64,000 bases of DNA from Bin87 sp034420475 (GCA_034420475.1 DAOULH010000034.1:23536-87535); one strand, 5' to 3'. Shown: positions 18,447 to 27,265, numbered from the stretch's first letter. The notes: generated by a model from the letters alone, not told the origin. A program made the numbers and translations.

Positions 18447-19379
18447 TCATGCCAGCAGGAACTCCAGCACCGCCTTCTGCGCGTGCAGGCGATTGTGGGC
18501 CTGCTGGTAAGCCACCGACTGCGGATGCTCCAGCATCCCCGGCGGGACCTCTTCGCCGTAGTGGGCGGGCATATCGTGCATGAAGCACGCCCCCGGCGCA
18601 GCCATTTCCATCAAAGGATAATCCACCGTGTAGCCTTGAAAGGCCCGGCGCCGCTCTTCGGCCTCGGCTTCGTCGCCCATGCTGGTCCAGACGTCGGTGT
18701 ACACCACGTTGGCGTCAACTACGGCGTCGGAGGGACGCACCAGGGGATGCGCCGTGGGCCGTGGGCCGCCGTCGGTGCGGACGCCCCGCTGGCTGGCGGA
18801 CGCAAACACTGATTCTTCCAATTGGTAGCCGTGGGGTGCGGCGATGGAAAAGTTAATGCCCACTGCCGGCGCGCCCAGACACAGGCTGCGGGCCACGTTG
18901 TTTCCATCGCCGACGTAAGCCAGGTTCAGCCCATCGGTGCCGCCATGGGTTTCATTGATGGTCAACAGGTCGGCCATGGTCTGGCACGGATGCTCAAAAT
19001 CGGATAACGCGTTGATCACCGGCACGCTGCCATACTCGGCCAATCCCACCAGCGAATCGTGCGAGTTCACCCGTGCCACGATGCAGTCCACGTACCCGCT
19101 GAGCACCCGGGCCACGTCGGAGACCGGCTCCCGCTGGCCCAGTCCTACCTCGTCCTGCCCCATATACAGGCTGAACCCGCCCAACTCCGCGATTCCGATC
19201 TGGAAACTGACCCGCGTTCGCAGCGAGGGCTTTTCGAACAGGAGCGCTACCCGCTTGCCGGCCAGAGGACTGGCGCTTCCCGGCGGAGCCGCTTTCAACT
19301 CCCGCGCGCGGTCGATCAGCTGGCGTGTCTCGCCAGGCGATATGTCGGTTACGGACAGGAGATCCCGTTTGGCAGGCAT
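18447..19379 (-). CDS. argF: Ornithine carbamoyltransferase-like protein with altered HCLP motif
   Basis: ArgF makes citrulline from ornithine and carbamoyl phosphate in arginine synthesis. The 310-residue protein has the carbamoyl-phosphate motif FEKPSLRTRVSF near residue 50, ARVNSHD and DFEHPCQTMADLLT near residue 127, and AYVGDGNNVARSLC. The ornithine-binding motif, normally HCLP, reads HDMPAHYGEEV near residue 268, so the conserved Cys is Asp; the codons CAC GAT ATG CCC show this directly. It may be an atypical OTC or use another amine. No other arg genes are adjacent. Confidence 0.85.
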   Translation of the reverse strand: MPAKRDLLSVTDISPGETRQLIDRARELKAAPPGSASPLAGKRVALLFEKPSLRTRVSFQIGIAELGGFSLYMGQDEVGLGQREPVSDVARVLSGYVDCIVARVNSHDSLVGLAEYGSVPVINALSDFEHPCQTMADLLTINETHGGTDGLNLAYVGDGNNVARSLCLGAPAVGINFSIAAPHGYQLEESVFASASQRGVRTDGGPRPTAHPLVRPSDAVVDANVVYTDVWTSMGDEAEAEERRRAFQGYTVDYPLMEMAAPGACFMHDMPAHYGEEVPPGMLEHPQSVAYQQAHNRLHAQKAVLEFLLA

Positions 19380-19404
19380 GGTTCACGTCTCGCATCGGAT
19401 GGCG

Positions 19405-19884
19405 TCATTCGGTCGTATTTTCAGCGTTGCGATTGCGCTCATCGCGGCGGGCTTTGCTGCCATAAACAAATACACCGACCAAGCCGGATAAGTTAATGCC
19501 AATTAGCGCTACGCCGGCCCAATCGTGGCCAGTGGCGATAATATAGATGCCACCGCCGACAACCAGCAGTGAAATGATAAAGCCGGCCAGCAGACCCAGG
19601 TAGGCTCTCCGGGCATCCGAGACAACAACCGTTCTTTCGATGCTTATGGCCTCCATTTGGATGTTATGATCTTGTTCCTGCTGCTTTTCGGCCATTTGCA
19701 GGATGCGTTCTGCCGCGCCTGGTAGAACGTCGTTGTACCTTGCCAGTGCGTTCGGCGGTGGCAGCGGCGCACGCCAGGAAGCTCTGATTGCAGTTACATC
19801 GGCAGGTGGCGGTGTGGCTTCCGCCAGGAGTTCAGCGGACTGGCCAGCGCCGCTTTCCCCGGTTATTTCGTCCGGTTCGCACAT
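19405..19884 (-). CDS. DUF2335 family membrane protein
   Basis: A 159-residue protein with the DUF2335 pattern: a polar N-terminus, then LPPPNALARYNDVLPGAAER and MAEKQQEQDHN, and two C-terminal membrane helices (about residues 95-115 and 122-142) ending in a charged tail. The biochemical function of the family is unknown. Its start overlaps the end of the upstream small gene by 22 bp, so the two are translationally coupled. Confidence 0.8.
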   Translation of the reverse strand: MCEPDEITGESGAGQSAELLAEATPPPADVTAIRASWRAPLPPPNALARYNDVLPGAAERILQMAEKQQEQDHNIQMEAISIERTVVVSDARRAYLGLLAGFIISLLVVGGGIYIIATGHDWAGVALIGINLSGLVGVFVYGSKARRDERNRNAENTTE

Positions 19885-20132
19885 TGCGATTTACGGGCTT
19901 CGTCCAAGTTATCCCGTTCCTCTTCCTCGAACCGGCCCATGGCGTCCCACAGGTATTGCCCGACGGTTTCCCAAGCAGCTCGAATCGCCTCGGCATCCGC
20001 TTCCGGGCTGGATTTCCGCCGCGCGGAGAGGCCGGGGTAATAATCCAACGCGCCGGTGAAGTCAAAGATGCGTGCCATGCCCTCAATGAATGACGGCCTG
20101 GCGTAGTTGAAGCGTCGGTACTTCCTAGCCAC
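19863..20132 (-). CDS. Small hypothetical protein coupled to DUF2335 gene
   Basis: An 89-residue soluble protein beginning VARKYRRFNYARPSF, with MARIFDFTGALDYY and a charged C-terminus (MGRFEEEERDNLDEAR). The GTG start at 20132 follows GGAGG with a seven-base gap. The frame stays open to 20390, but that extension crosses the promoter region and looks noncoding. It overlaps the DUF2335 gene by 22 bp, indicating one unit. Function unknown. Confidence 0.6.
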   Translation of the reverse strand: MARKYRRFNYARPSFIEGMARIFDFTGALDYYPGLSARRKSSPEADAEAIRAAWETVGQYLWDAMGRFEEEERDNLDEARKSQCANRTK

Positions 20133-20201
20133 GGTGATAGCCTCCGGCCCGCTCCGAGCCCAGCCTATTGGCGCACCCGTGAATGGGCGCCGTTGCGCAA
20201 C

Positions 20202-20207
20202 TATAAT
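20202..20207 (+). promoter_or_regulatory. TATAAT -10 element, near-symmetric
   Basis: CTATAATAG provides a perfect -10 for the FlK-like gene starting at 20257, and its other strand reads CTATTATAG for the divergent DUF2335 pair. No strong -35 was found on either strand, so this is a candidate shared divergent promoter. Confidence 0.4.
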
Positions 20208-20256
20208 AGCATACGGCTTTACCGGAGCCGAAACTGCTTCGAGGATAACAATAGCG

Positions 20257-20676
20257 ATGAGTGAACAAAGCAGCAGCGTGAATATGGGCTTGTCCCCCGG
20301 CCTGATCGGCCGGCGGGAAGTGTTGGTGTGCGAGCACAACGTCGCGCCCCACGTCGCCAAGCTCAGCACCCCAAGCATGATCCGGGCCATGGAGCAAGCC
20401 TCGCAGCGGGCTATCCTGGATCACCTCCCGCCGGAGCAATCCACCGTCGGGTTCGAGGTCAACATCCGCCATGTGGCCGGCGCGGATATTGGCGCCACGG
20501 TGGTGGCCGTCGCCGAGTTGGAGCGCATCGACGGTCGGTGGCTCTATTTCAAGGTGGAAGCGCTGGACGGAGACCGCACCATCGGCGTCGGGACGCACCG
20601 CCGGGCCATCATCACCCTGCCGCCCGAGGCGACCAACCGCGGCGGCGGCAACGACAGCCACACCCACGAGCTATGA
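20257..20676 (+). CDS. FlK-like hotdog thioesterase
   Basis: A 139-residue hotdog-fold protein resembling fluoroacetyl-CoA-specific thioesterase FlK and its common bacterial relatives. Landmarks are LSPGLIG near residue 12, APHVAKLSTPSMIRAME, STVGFEVNIRHVAGADIG, and the C-terminal VGTHRRAIIT. The family hydrolyses small acyl-CoA thioesters; most members do not act on fluoroacetyl-CoA. ATG 20257 follows GAGGAT. It is monocistronic, with a terminator 23 bp downstream. Confidence 0.82.
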   Translation: MSEQSSSVNMGLSPGLIGRREVLVCEHNVAPHVAKLSTPSMIRAMEQASQRAILDHLPPEQSTVGFEVNIRHVAGADIGATVVAVAELERIDGRWLYFKVEALDGDRTIGVGTHRRAIITLPPEATNRGGGNDSHTHEL

Positions 20677-20698
20677 ATACCGGCGCGATCCGCGACGC

Positions 20699-20731
20699 GA
20701 AAGGGCGGGTTCAATATCCGCCCTTTCGTTG
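20699..20731 (+). terminator. Intrinsic terminator of the thioesterase gene
   Basis: GAAAGGGCGG and CCGCCCTTTC form a ten-pair stem with a nine-base loop, followed by GTTG. It lies 23 bp after the stop codon. Confidence 0.8.
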
Positions 20732-20734
20732 CTG

Positions 20735-20777
20735 TAAAGAAAAAGAACCGGCGCTGGGGGTGAAGAGCGCCGGTTCT
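20735..20777 (-). terminator. Intrinsic terminator of the DUF1800-DUF1501-NHL operon
   Basis: On the minus strand AGAACCGGCGCT pairs with AGCGCCGGTTCT (20766-20777 and 20744-20755) and is followed by a TTTTTCTTT tract. It ends the three-gene minus-strand operon 42 bp after the NHL stop codon. Confidence 0.9.
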
Positions 20778-20818
20778 GGGGAAGAAATGTCAGAACACTT
20801 CCCGGATGTACCGCCAGG

Positions 20819-21868
20819 TTACAGGTTGAACTGCGGGTCCAGGTAGGTGTCGTCCTTTTCGTAAACCTGCAGCCGTGACCGCAGGGTGTCGCACACCAGC
20901 AGCCGGTTGTTGGCCCGGTCGAAGTTGACGCCCATGGGCATCCGGAAGGTGCGCTGCTGCTGCTCCAGGTCGGGGACCCGGCGGCGTGCCTTCACCATGT
21001 CGGGGTTGGCGTTGAGCGACAGGTCGCCCCATTCCGACACCTCGGTGGCGTCCCCTTCCAGGTAAGCCAAAGGACGAGCGTCGGCATCGTAGATCACGAC
21101 GCGCTCGTTCATCCAGTCCGCCACGTACACGTCGCCCTCGTTGTCGATGGTGACGTCCAGCGGGTGGTTGAGCTCACCGGAGCGGGTGCCGCGGCTGCCG
21201 AAGGTGCGCAGGTGGGTTCCGCCCGCCGTGTACTTCTGCACGCGGTGGTTGCCCCAGTCGGCGATGTAAAGGTCGCCGGCATCGTCGATGGCGATGCCCG
21301 AGGGCATCTCCAGGTCCTCGGCGCCGTTGCCCTTGGTGCCGAAGCCTCCCAGGTAATCGCCGTCCTTGCTGAACTTCTGGACGCGGCTGCTCTTGGCCGA
21401 AACCACCCAGAGGTTGTCGTCGGCGTCAAAAGCCAATCCGGCGGCGCCGCTGAGCTGGCCTTCGCCATCACCGGCTTCGCCCCAGTGCTTCACCAGGTTT
21501 CCGTCGGCGTCGAACACGGCGACCATGTTCTTCCACTCGTCGGAAGCGTAAACGCTGCCGGCGGAATCGATGGCAATGCCAGTGATCCACTCGAAGAGGC
21601 CCCTGGAGCTGGCCTGGTAGGCAATGCCTTCACGGCCGAATTCACCCAGGAATTCCTCGCCGCCCTTGCCGTCGGTGTTGCCGATGGTGCACTTGGTGAT
21701 GCGGGCGCTGGGGTTCTGCTCACCGCCGCGGTTGGCGACGTACATCGTGCCGTCATCAAGGGTCGCCACGCCAACGGGCTGGCTGAAACCCATGCCCACC
21801 TGCCCCTGGCGGCCCACATTCTTGATGTACAGCCATGCCCGACCGCTTGCTACGGTATTCTGAGGCAT
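20819..21868 (-). CDS. NHL-repeat beta-propeller protein
   Basis: A 349-residue protein made almost wholly of NHL repeats. Typical blade segments include SQPVGVATLDDGTMYVAN, PSGIAIDDAGDLYIADWGN and NHPLDVTIDNEGDVYVADW, which predict a six-bladed propeller. There is no signal peptide, and the start at 21868 (after GGAGG) is unambiguous. NHL propellers usually bind proteins or RNA, and a few are lyases. It is the last gene of the operon with DUF1501 and DUF1800, 87 bp after the former, so a shared complex is plausible (inference). Confidence 0.85.
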   Translation of the reverse strand: MPQNTVASGRAWLYIKNVGRQGQVGMGFSQPVGVATLDDGTMYVANRGGEQNPSARITKCTIGNTDGKGGEEFLGEFGREGIAYQASSRGLFEWITGIAIDSAGSVYASDEWKNMVAVFDADGNLVKHWGEAGDGEGQLSGAAGLAFDADDNLWVVSAKSSRVQKFSKDGDYLGGFGTKGNGAEDLEMPSGIAIDDAGDLYIADWGNHRVQKYTAGGTHLRTFGSRGTRSGELNHPLDVTIDNEGDVYVADWMNERVVIYDADARPLAYLEGDATEVSEWGDLSLNANPDMVKARRRVPDLEQQQRTFRMPMGVNFDRANNRLLVCDTLRSRLQVYEKDDTYLDPQFNL

Positions 21869-21955
21869 AGTTTTTCCTCCACTTGAAATGCGTTGGACCG
21901 GCGGCACCGCAGCCGATTGGCCACGCCGCCGCCGTTTTTAGCTGGGCCGTTGGAC

Positions 21956-23089
21956 TTACTTCTTGATGATGTCCAGCTTCGGGAAGGCGCCGTTGACGAT
22001 AGGGTTGGCGTCCATGCCAAGCCAGTCCTCAACGATGCTGGAGTACGCGCCGCGGAAGTCGTAGTTGGGAACCAGGTCGCCCTGTTCCAGGTCCTCGGCC
22101 TTGCGGGACGGGTACTCACCGTAGAAGCCACCCTGGACGCTGTCGCCGATGGCGAAGGCTACGCCGGCAGCGCCGTGGTCGGTGCCGGAGCCGTTGTCGC
22201 GGACGCGGCGGCCGAACTCGGAGAACAGGTACATGACGATGTTCTCGCCGGTGTTGTGCTCCTTCATGTCCTCGAAGAAGGCGCTGATGCCCTCGGAAAC
22301 TTCCTTCCACAGCACCGGGTGGGCCGCGGCCTCACCGGCGTGGGTGTCGAAGCTGCCGTGCTGGGTGTAGAAGATCTTCGTGCCCAGATCGGCCATGTAC
22401 ACCTGGGCGATGTCACGCAGGTGGGAGGCGATGGGGCTGTTGGGGTACTCGACGTTGCTGGAGTACCGCTCCGGCGCAACCTTCACAATGTCGGCGCCAA
22501 CCATGGCGTCCGTGCCGGTGGAGCGCAGGTAGTCGTTCACAAAGCTGCCGCCCACGGTGGGAGCGTACATCTTGGAGAACAGGTCAAGAGCCTTGGAGCG
22601 CTGGTCAACGTCGGCGATGCCGGTGAGCAGGCCATAGGTGCTCAGGTCGGCGATGGCGGCTACGGGGACGCCGGGGACGGCCAGCGCGCGGGGCAGGCCG
22701 TGGCCGAAGTTGATGGCCGTCAGCACGTTTTCCTTGTTCGGGTCCATCTCGCGAGCGACGCGGCCGGCCCAACCCTCGGTGCCAACCTTGTCCGGCTCAC
22801 AGGTGTGCCAGATGTCCATGCTGCGGAAGTGCGAGCGGGGGCTGTCGGCGTAGCCGATGCCATGGATGACGGCGACCTTGCCCTGGTCAAAGAGCTCCTT
22901 CATGGGGCCCATGGTGGGGGCGAAGCCGAGCTCGTCGTTGACCGGGATGATGTCTTCGCGCTCGTAACGAACCGCCGGGCGGTTGTCGTAGTACGTCGCG
23001 TCGTTGTAGGGGATCACCGTGTTGAAGTAGTCGTTGCCGCCGGTGAGCTGCAGGACCACGATGACCGGATCTTTCTTGGTGGAGGTCAT
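21956..23089 (-). CDS. DUF1501 family protein
   Basis: A 377-residue protein of the DUF1501 family (alkaline-phosphatase/sulfatase-like fold). Family landmarks are VVLQLTGGNDYFNTVIPY at the N-terminus, GIGYADSPRSHFRSMDIW, FYTQHGSFDTHAGEA near residue 250 and YLFSEFGRRVRDNGSGTDHG. Family members usually carry a Tat signal; here translation from the AAGGAG-preceded ATG gives none. DUF1501 genes nearly always accompany DUF1800, as here (96 bp downstream of it). Function of the pair is unknown. Confidence 0.9.
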   Translation of the reverse strand: MTSTKKDPVIVVLQLTGGNDYFNTVIPYNDATYYDNRPAVRYEREDIIPVNDELGFAPTMGPMKELFDQGKVAVIHGIGYADSPRSHFRSMDIWHTCEPDKVGTEGWAGRVAREMDPNKENVLTAINFGHGLPRALAVPGVPVAAIADLSTYGLLTGIADVDQRSKALDLFSKMYAPTVGGSFVNDYLRSTGTDAMVGADIVKVAPERYSSNVEYPNSPIASHLRDIAQVYMADLGTKIFYTQHGSFDTHAGEAAAHPVLWKEVSEGISAFFEDMKEHNTGENIVMYLFSEFGRRVRDNGSGTDHGAAGVAFAIGDSVQGGFYGEYPSRKAEDLEQGDLVPNYDFRGAYSSIVEDWLGMDANPIVNGAFPKLDIIKK

Positions 23090-23184
23090 TGCGTATGCTC
23101 CTTGTCTGATGTGCGTTTCGTCGGATGACGAGTTGTGGCGATGGACAGGCCGGAAAGTTGCCGGCCCGTCCAGCACCTTCCGGT

Positions 23185-24585
23185 TTAGCCGAACTGGTAC
23201 TCGGTGGTGGCGCTGATCAGGGCCATGGTCTCACCGATACGAGTCGCGGTGGAGATCCGGTCGTCCCAGTTGACGTCGCCGCCGGAGCGGACGTGCTCGG
23301 CCAGCTGGCCGCGGGTCTCCTCGCTGAGCTCGATGAAGCCCATGTACTCGGTGCAGGCGTTCAGCAGGTGGTCCGGGGTGGTTACGCCGTCGTCCCGCAT
23401 ACGGTCGACGATGTCCTGCATACCGGGCAGATCCGGGTTGGAAACGCGGTCGGCCACGAAGTTGATGCGGGCCAGCAGGGCGCCGGAGTTGATCCACTCC
23501 AGGCCGGTGTGCCAACCTTCCACCGACGGCGGGTCCAGGATGGACTGGCCCATGTAGGTGGGCTCCTTGCCGATGTTCAGGACGCCGGGATCCGGGTTCT
23601 CGAACAGGCCGACCATCCGAAGGGTGCCGGCGACCACTTCGGCCGGGCTCTTGATCTTCTGGTAGCGGGCGTCCTTGAACCACTGGGAGTTGAACATGTG
23701 GCGCAGGACGGCCTTCATCTCGAAGCCGGACTGCTCGAACACGTCTATCATCTCTTCCAGCGCGTCCTCATCGCGGGCCGGCTCAATGGTCCAGGCCGGA
23801 ACCTGGGGCTCGTCGGCGACGAAGAAGTTGTAGAGGTGGCGACAGATGAAGCGGGAGGTGGCCGGCTCTTCGAGGATGATGTCGATGATGTCCTCGCCGT
23901 CGAAGTTGCCGGTGCGGCCCAGGAAGGTCTTTTCACCGAAGTCGTGGTCGGCTTCGTTGTAGGAGAACTTCCACGGATAGCGGCCGTACGGAGCGCGCGG
24001 CAGCTTGGCCTGAATGGTCCAGCCGGTGAAGGCACGCGAGCACTCGCGAACGTCGACCTCGGTGTAGTTGGAAACGCCCATGGAGAACAGTTCCAGGAGC
24101 TCGCGGCCCCAGTTCTCGTTCACGGCGTCCCGGTGGTTCTCGTTGTTGTCCAGCCAGAAAATCATGGCCGGGTTCTTGGACAGTTCGATCAGAATGTCCC
24201 GATAGTTACCCATGCCGTGCTCGCGCAACATGTCGATCTGCTCGAGCAGCTGGTCGCAGTTGTCAACCTTGGAGTTGCCGGTCGCGAACACGTGGTGCCA
24301 GAACAGCGTCATCTTCTCTTCCAGGGGCCGGTCGCTGGATACCATGTTGTACATCCAGTTGGCCTGGCCGGAGAAGGGAACGCCGCCGGGGAGCAAGAAG
24401 CTGGGGTGGTACCGGAGCAGGAGAGCCATCTTCCCACCCTCGCGGTTTGCAGGGGGATCGATCAGCTCTTCCACGGTGGCTTCGTAACCCTGGGCAACGC
24501 ATCGCTCCAGCTCTGCGCGGTTGGCGCCAAAGCCGGCGCGCCGCATCAGGTGGGCCATCAATGCCAGGTCATCCTTTTGTGACAT
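23185..24585 (-). CDS. DUF1800 family protein
   Basis: A 466-residue member of the DUF1800 family. It starts with ALMAHLMRRAGFGANRAELE, as usual, and has TLFWHHVFATGNSKVDN, NENWGRELLELFSMG and CSRAFTGW blocks. GGAAGGAGG precedes the ATG. No signal peptide or membrane helix is seen, matching the signal-less DUF1501 partner. It is the first gene of a promoter-DUF1800-DUF1501-NHL operon. The family has no agreed function. Confidence 0.9.
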   Translation of the reverse strand: MSQKDDLALMAHLMRRAGFGANRAELERCVAQGYEATVEELIDPPANREGGKMALLLRYHPSFLLPGGVPFSGQANWMYNMVSSDRPLEEKMTLFWHHVFATGNSKVDNCDQLLEQIDMLREHGMGNYRDILIELSKNPAMIFWLDNNENHRDAVNENWGRELLELFSMGVSNYTEVDVRECSRAFTGWTIQAKLPRAPYGRYPWKFSYNEADHDFGEKTFLGRTGNFDGEDIIDIILEEPATSRFICRHLYNFFVADEPQVPAWTIEPARDEDALEEMIDVFEQSGFEMKAVLRHMFNSQWFKDARYQKIKSPAEVVAGTLRMVGLFENPDPGVLNIGKEPTYMGQSILDPPSVEGWHTGLEWINSGALLARINFVADRVSNPDLPGMQDIVDRMRDDGVTTPDHLLNACTEYMGFIELSEETRGQLAEHVRSGGDVNWDDRISTATRIGETMALISATTEYQFG

Positions 24586-24665
24586 CCTGTGCCTCCTTCC
24601 TTCGATTTGATGCCGTTTTTGCCGGGATTCCATGCGCCGTTCCCGGTCTCACGACGGTTGCCGCT

Positions 24666-24694
24666 AGTGTAATTTAGTTGCCGCACCCTGTCAA
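24666..24694 (-). promoter_or_regulatory. Sigma-70-type promoter of the DUF1800 operon
   Basis: On the minus strand TTGACA (24694-24689) is followed after exactly 17 bp by TACACT (24671-24666), about 80 bp before the DUF1800 start. The surrounding sequence is locally AT-rich. Confidence 0.8.
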
Positions 24695-24783
24695 CAAATC
24701 GGCGTATCGCTCAAATTTGATAATGATTATAAACTGGTAACGAAGGGCAAAGACGGGGCAAGGCGCTAGAGGTCCCCCGGTGG

Positions 24784-24993
24784 TTAGGCCCACTCAAATT
24801 CGTCTCTGGATCTGCCAAATTGCCGGATGATCCCGATCACTGTGCCAACTTTCAAATCTCGGCTGCTCCAGTTAGGAATGGCAGCCTGCGCACGATTTTC
24901 GGGGTTTATCCACATCTCGTGGCCGCCGCGTCTCTGCCGGTCAGAACGGCAATTCAGCCGACGCAACTTGCGGGTAAGTTCCCGGTAGGTCAA
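24784..24993 (-). CDS. hicA: HicA-type mRNA interferase toxin
   Basis: A 69-residue dsRBD-like toxin. It begins MTYRELTRKLRRLNC and holds the QRRGGHEMW motif with the catalytic His near residue 25, followed by SRDLKVGTVIGIIRQFG. HicA cleaves mRNA until bound by HicB. Its start overlaps the hicB stop by four bases (ATGA), so the toxin is translated after the antitoxin, the reverse of the classical hicA-hicB order but common among these small pairs. Confidence 0.9.
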   Translation of the reverse strand: MTYRELTRKLRRLNCRSDRQRRGGHEMWINPENRAQAAIPNWSSRDLKVGTVIGIIRQFGRSRDEFEWA

Positions 24994-25238
24994 GCTGTGA
25001 CAGTAACCTCGCCGGTCTGCACCGGCCTCTCCACCAGTGCGGTTGGCAGTCCCAATCCGCGTTCCTGGTAAGACTGTATAAAGGCTTCTGCCATGCCTTC
25101 CAGGATGTACAACGTTTCGGCTGGGGAGTCTCCCCAGGCGCAGCAGCCCGGCAGAGCCGGTATTTCCGCCATGTACTTATCATCCTCAGTGCTATCAGCG
25201 GGTTCGTACATTACGTAGGCAAGCTTGTACCGCTTCAT
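24990..25238 (-). CDS. hicB: HicB-like antitoxin
   Basis: An 82-residue HicB-family antitoxin. The degraded RNase-H-like core reads YMAEIPALPGCCAWGDSPAE, followed by TLYILEGMAEAFIQSYQERG. It lacks an obvious C-terminal DNA-binding extension, so autoregulation may be weak. Start 25238 was chosen because GGAGGG lies upstream and the family begins with MKRYKLAY-like sequence; an upstream extension to 25334 is not conserved. It overlaps hicA by four bases. Confidence 0.85.
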   Translation of the reverse strand: MKRYKLAYVMYEPADSTEDDKYMAEIPALPGCCAWGDSPAETLYILEGMAEAFIQSYQERGLGLPTALVERPVQTGEVTVTA

Positions 25239-25444
25239 TTGACGCAGACCCTCCGGCCATTCTTTCCGCTGAAACGATAGCAAACGGGCCGGGCTGGCCG
25301 CAAGATAGCCACCCCGGATCAGCTCGGCCGCCACAGGGAAACGGGGCGGCCGGAGTAGAAACCGTGCTTAGCGGGCGTATTCCGGGGCGCGGCGGAATCG
25401 TTGCCGCGCCCCGGTCCTGCTCCGGCCGCTCGTCTCCAGGCCCA

Positions 25445-27265
25445 TCAGCAAACCGGCAGATCCAGTTCGTCCAGGTCGTTCTGGTCAACGCTGAACAGCG
25501 CCGCCGGAATGCACCCGCTCAATTCGTTCCTGATGACGTACAGCAGCATCAACTCGGTCAACTCGGTCAACTCTGTCGGTATCTGGCCGGTCAATTGATT
25601 GGTATCCAGGTGCAGTTGCTCCAGTTTGGCAAGCCTGCCCAACTGCGGCGGTATGGAGCCACTCAACCGGTTGTTGTCCAGGTGCAGTTCCTCCAGATTT
25701 GCCAGGTTGCCCAACTGCGGCGGTATGGAGCCACTCAACTGGTTCCGGTTGACGTTCAATACCTTCAGCTCGGTCAGCCTTCCCAGTTGCCCGGGAATCG
25801 CTCCCTCCAGTTCATTCTCGAGAAGATACAACGATTCCAGTTTCGGGAGGCTCCCCAACTCGTCCGGTATCTGGCCGGTCAGCCGGTTGCTGTTCAAGAG
25901 CAAATGCTTCAGTTCGGTCAAATCGCCCAACTCCGTAGGGATTTCTCCGGTCAGCATATTATTGGAAAGGTTCAGCGTCTCGATTTTGGCCAGATCGCTC
26001 AGCGCCGACGGTATCTCCCCGGTCAGGTCGTTGTTGTCCAGGCGCAGATATTCCAAATTGGACAGATCTCCAAGTTGCGCCGGGATGGGTCCGCTGAGTT
26101 TGTTGTCGTACAGAGCGATCCACTCCAAGTTTGCCAGCTCGCCCAACTCGGGCGGGATCGGGCCGGTCAGTCCATTTTCGCGCAGGGTCAGTCCCCGCAG
26201 GTTGGTGAGATTGCCCAGTTCGGCCGGTAACGGGCCGGTCAGCTGGTTGCTGCGTATGCCCAAGTAGCTCAGCCTGGACAGTTTACCCAACTCAGGCGGT
26301 ATGTTGCCGGTGAATTCATTCTGGCTCAGCCACAGAGCGCCGAGGTTGGAGAGACTACCCAACTCGTCCGGTAACTCGCCCGTCAGCTTGTTGCCGTCCA
26401 GATCAATGGTCCTCAGGTTGGTGAGGCCAATTATCTCGGGCGGTATTGCACCGGTCAGTTCGTTGTTCCACAACTCCAGATCGGTGAGATTGCTGAGACG
26501 ACCCAACTGGGGCGGTATCGGCCCGCTGAGTCGGTTGTGATCGAATGACAGCACGGTCAAATTGGTGAGGTTGCCAATTTCCGCCGGTATCTCTCCGCTG
26601 ATCCTGTTGCCATCCATATCCAGCGTGTCCAGGCTGGTCAGATTGCCCAACTCCGGCGGCAGTTGGCCGCTCAGGCCGTTGTTGTCCAGGTAGAGAACCA
26701 GAACGCAGCCGTCGCCGTCGGTGGATACGCCGAACCAGGTGCCGATGGGAGCGTCGTCACTCAACCAGTTGACGCTGTTCCTCCAGTTGGGCCCGTCGGT
26801 GGCGTTGTACAAAGCCTCCAGCGCGGCCCGGTCGCCGGCGCAGGCCGCCGGGCCTCCGCTGAGCCTGATCAGGTCCGACCATGGCGACCATTGCGGTTTC
26901 CCATAACGCTCGGCGCTGCCGCCGACGATGAACCAGTAGGCCTCCCCCGGCGTAAGGCGCGTGACGGTGTAGGAAGTCTGGCCGTTGTTGGCGATACTCA
27001 CGGAAACGAACGCTTCTCGCCAGTCCCGGTTGGATGCCCTGGCCTCCGCGTAGTCTTTGGACGAAATCCAACCGATGCGGTAGAAGTTCGCCGAAGCAAC
27101 GGCCGTCCAAGTGACCACCACCTCGCCGGGGTTGGCTCCGGCAGCCACCTGGGGCTTGCCGAAGTTCGTCGGATCGCTCTGGGCCGCCACCGGCATCCCT
27201 TGCCCATTGGCAACGACCAACAGGGCAGCCACAAAAAACGCTGCGATAGCTATGCTGATTTTCAC
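25445..27265 (-). CDS. Secreted leucine-rich-repeat protein (plant-type LRR)
   Basis: A 606-residue exported protein. An N-terminal signal peptide (about residues 1-29, hydrophobic AAFFVAALLVV core) is followed by a fibronectin-III-like domain (residues ~40-130: VVVTWTAVASANFYRIGW, YTVTRLTPGEAYWFIVGG), a GDRAALEALYNATDGPNW cap and about 17 tandem 24-residue LRRs with consensus LxxLxLxxNxLTGxIPxELGxL. This LRR type is best known from plant receptor kinases and occurs in some bacteria. The GTG start has AAGGAG eight bases upstream. A C-terminal cap ends DLDELDLPVC. Likely a cell-surface or secreted adhesion or recognition protein. Confidence 0.9.
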   Translation of the reverse strand: MKISIAIAAFFVAALLVVANGQGMPVAAQSDPTNFGKPQVAAGANPGEVVVTWTAVASANFYRIGWISSKDYAEARASNRDWREAFVSVSIANNGQTSYTVTRLTPGEAYWFIVGGSAERYGKPQWSPWSDLIRLSGGPAACAGDRAALEALYNATDGPNWRNSVNWLSDDAPIGTWFGVSTDGDGCVLVLYLDNNGLSGQLPPELGNLTSLDTLDMDGNRISGEIPAEIGNLTNLTVLSFDHNRLSGPIPPQLGRLSNLTDLELWNNELTGAIPPEIIGLTNLRTIDLDGNKLTGELPDELGSLSNLGALWLSQNEFTGNIPPELGKLSRLSYLGIRSNQLTGPLPAELGNLTNLRGLTLRENGLTGPIPPELGELANLEWIALYDNKLSGPIPAQLGDLSNLEYLRLDNNDLTGEIPSALSDLAKIETLNLSNNMLTGEIPTELGDLTELKHLLLNSNRLTGQIPDELGSLPKLESLYLLENELEGAIPGQLGRLTELKVLNVNRNQLSGSIPPQLGNLANLEELHLDNNRLSGSIPPQLGRLAKLEQLHLDTNQLTGQIPTELTELTELMLLYVIRNELSGCIPAALFSVDQNDLDELDLPVC

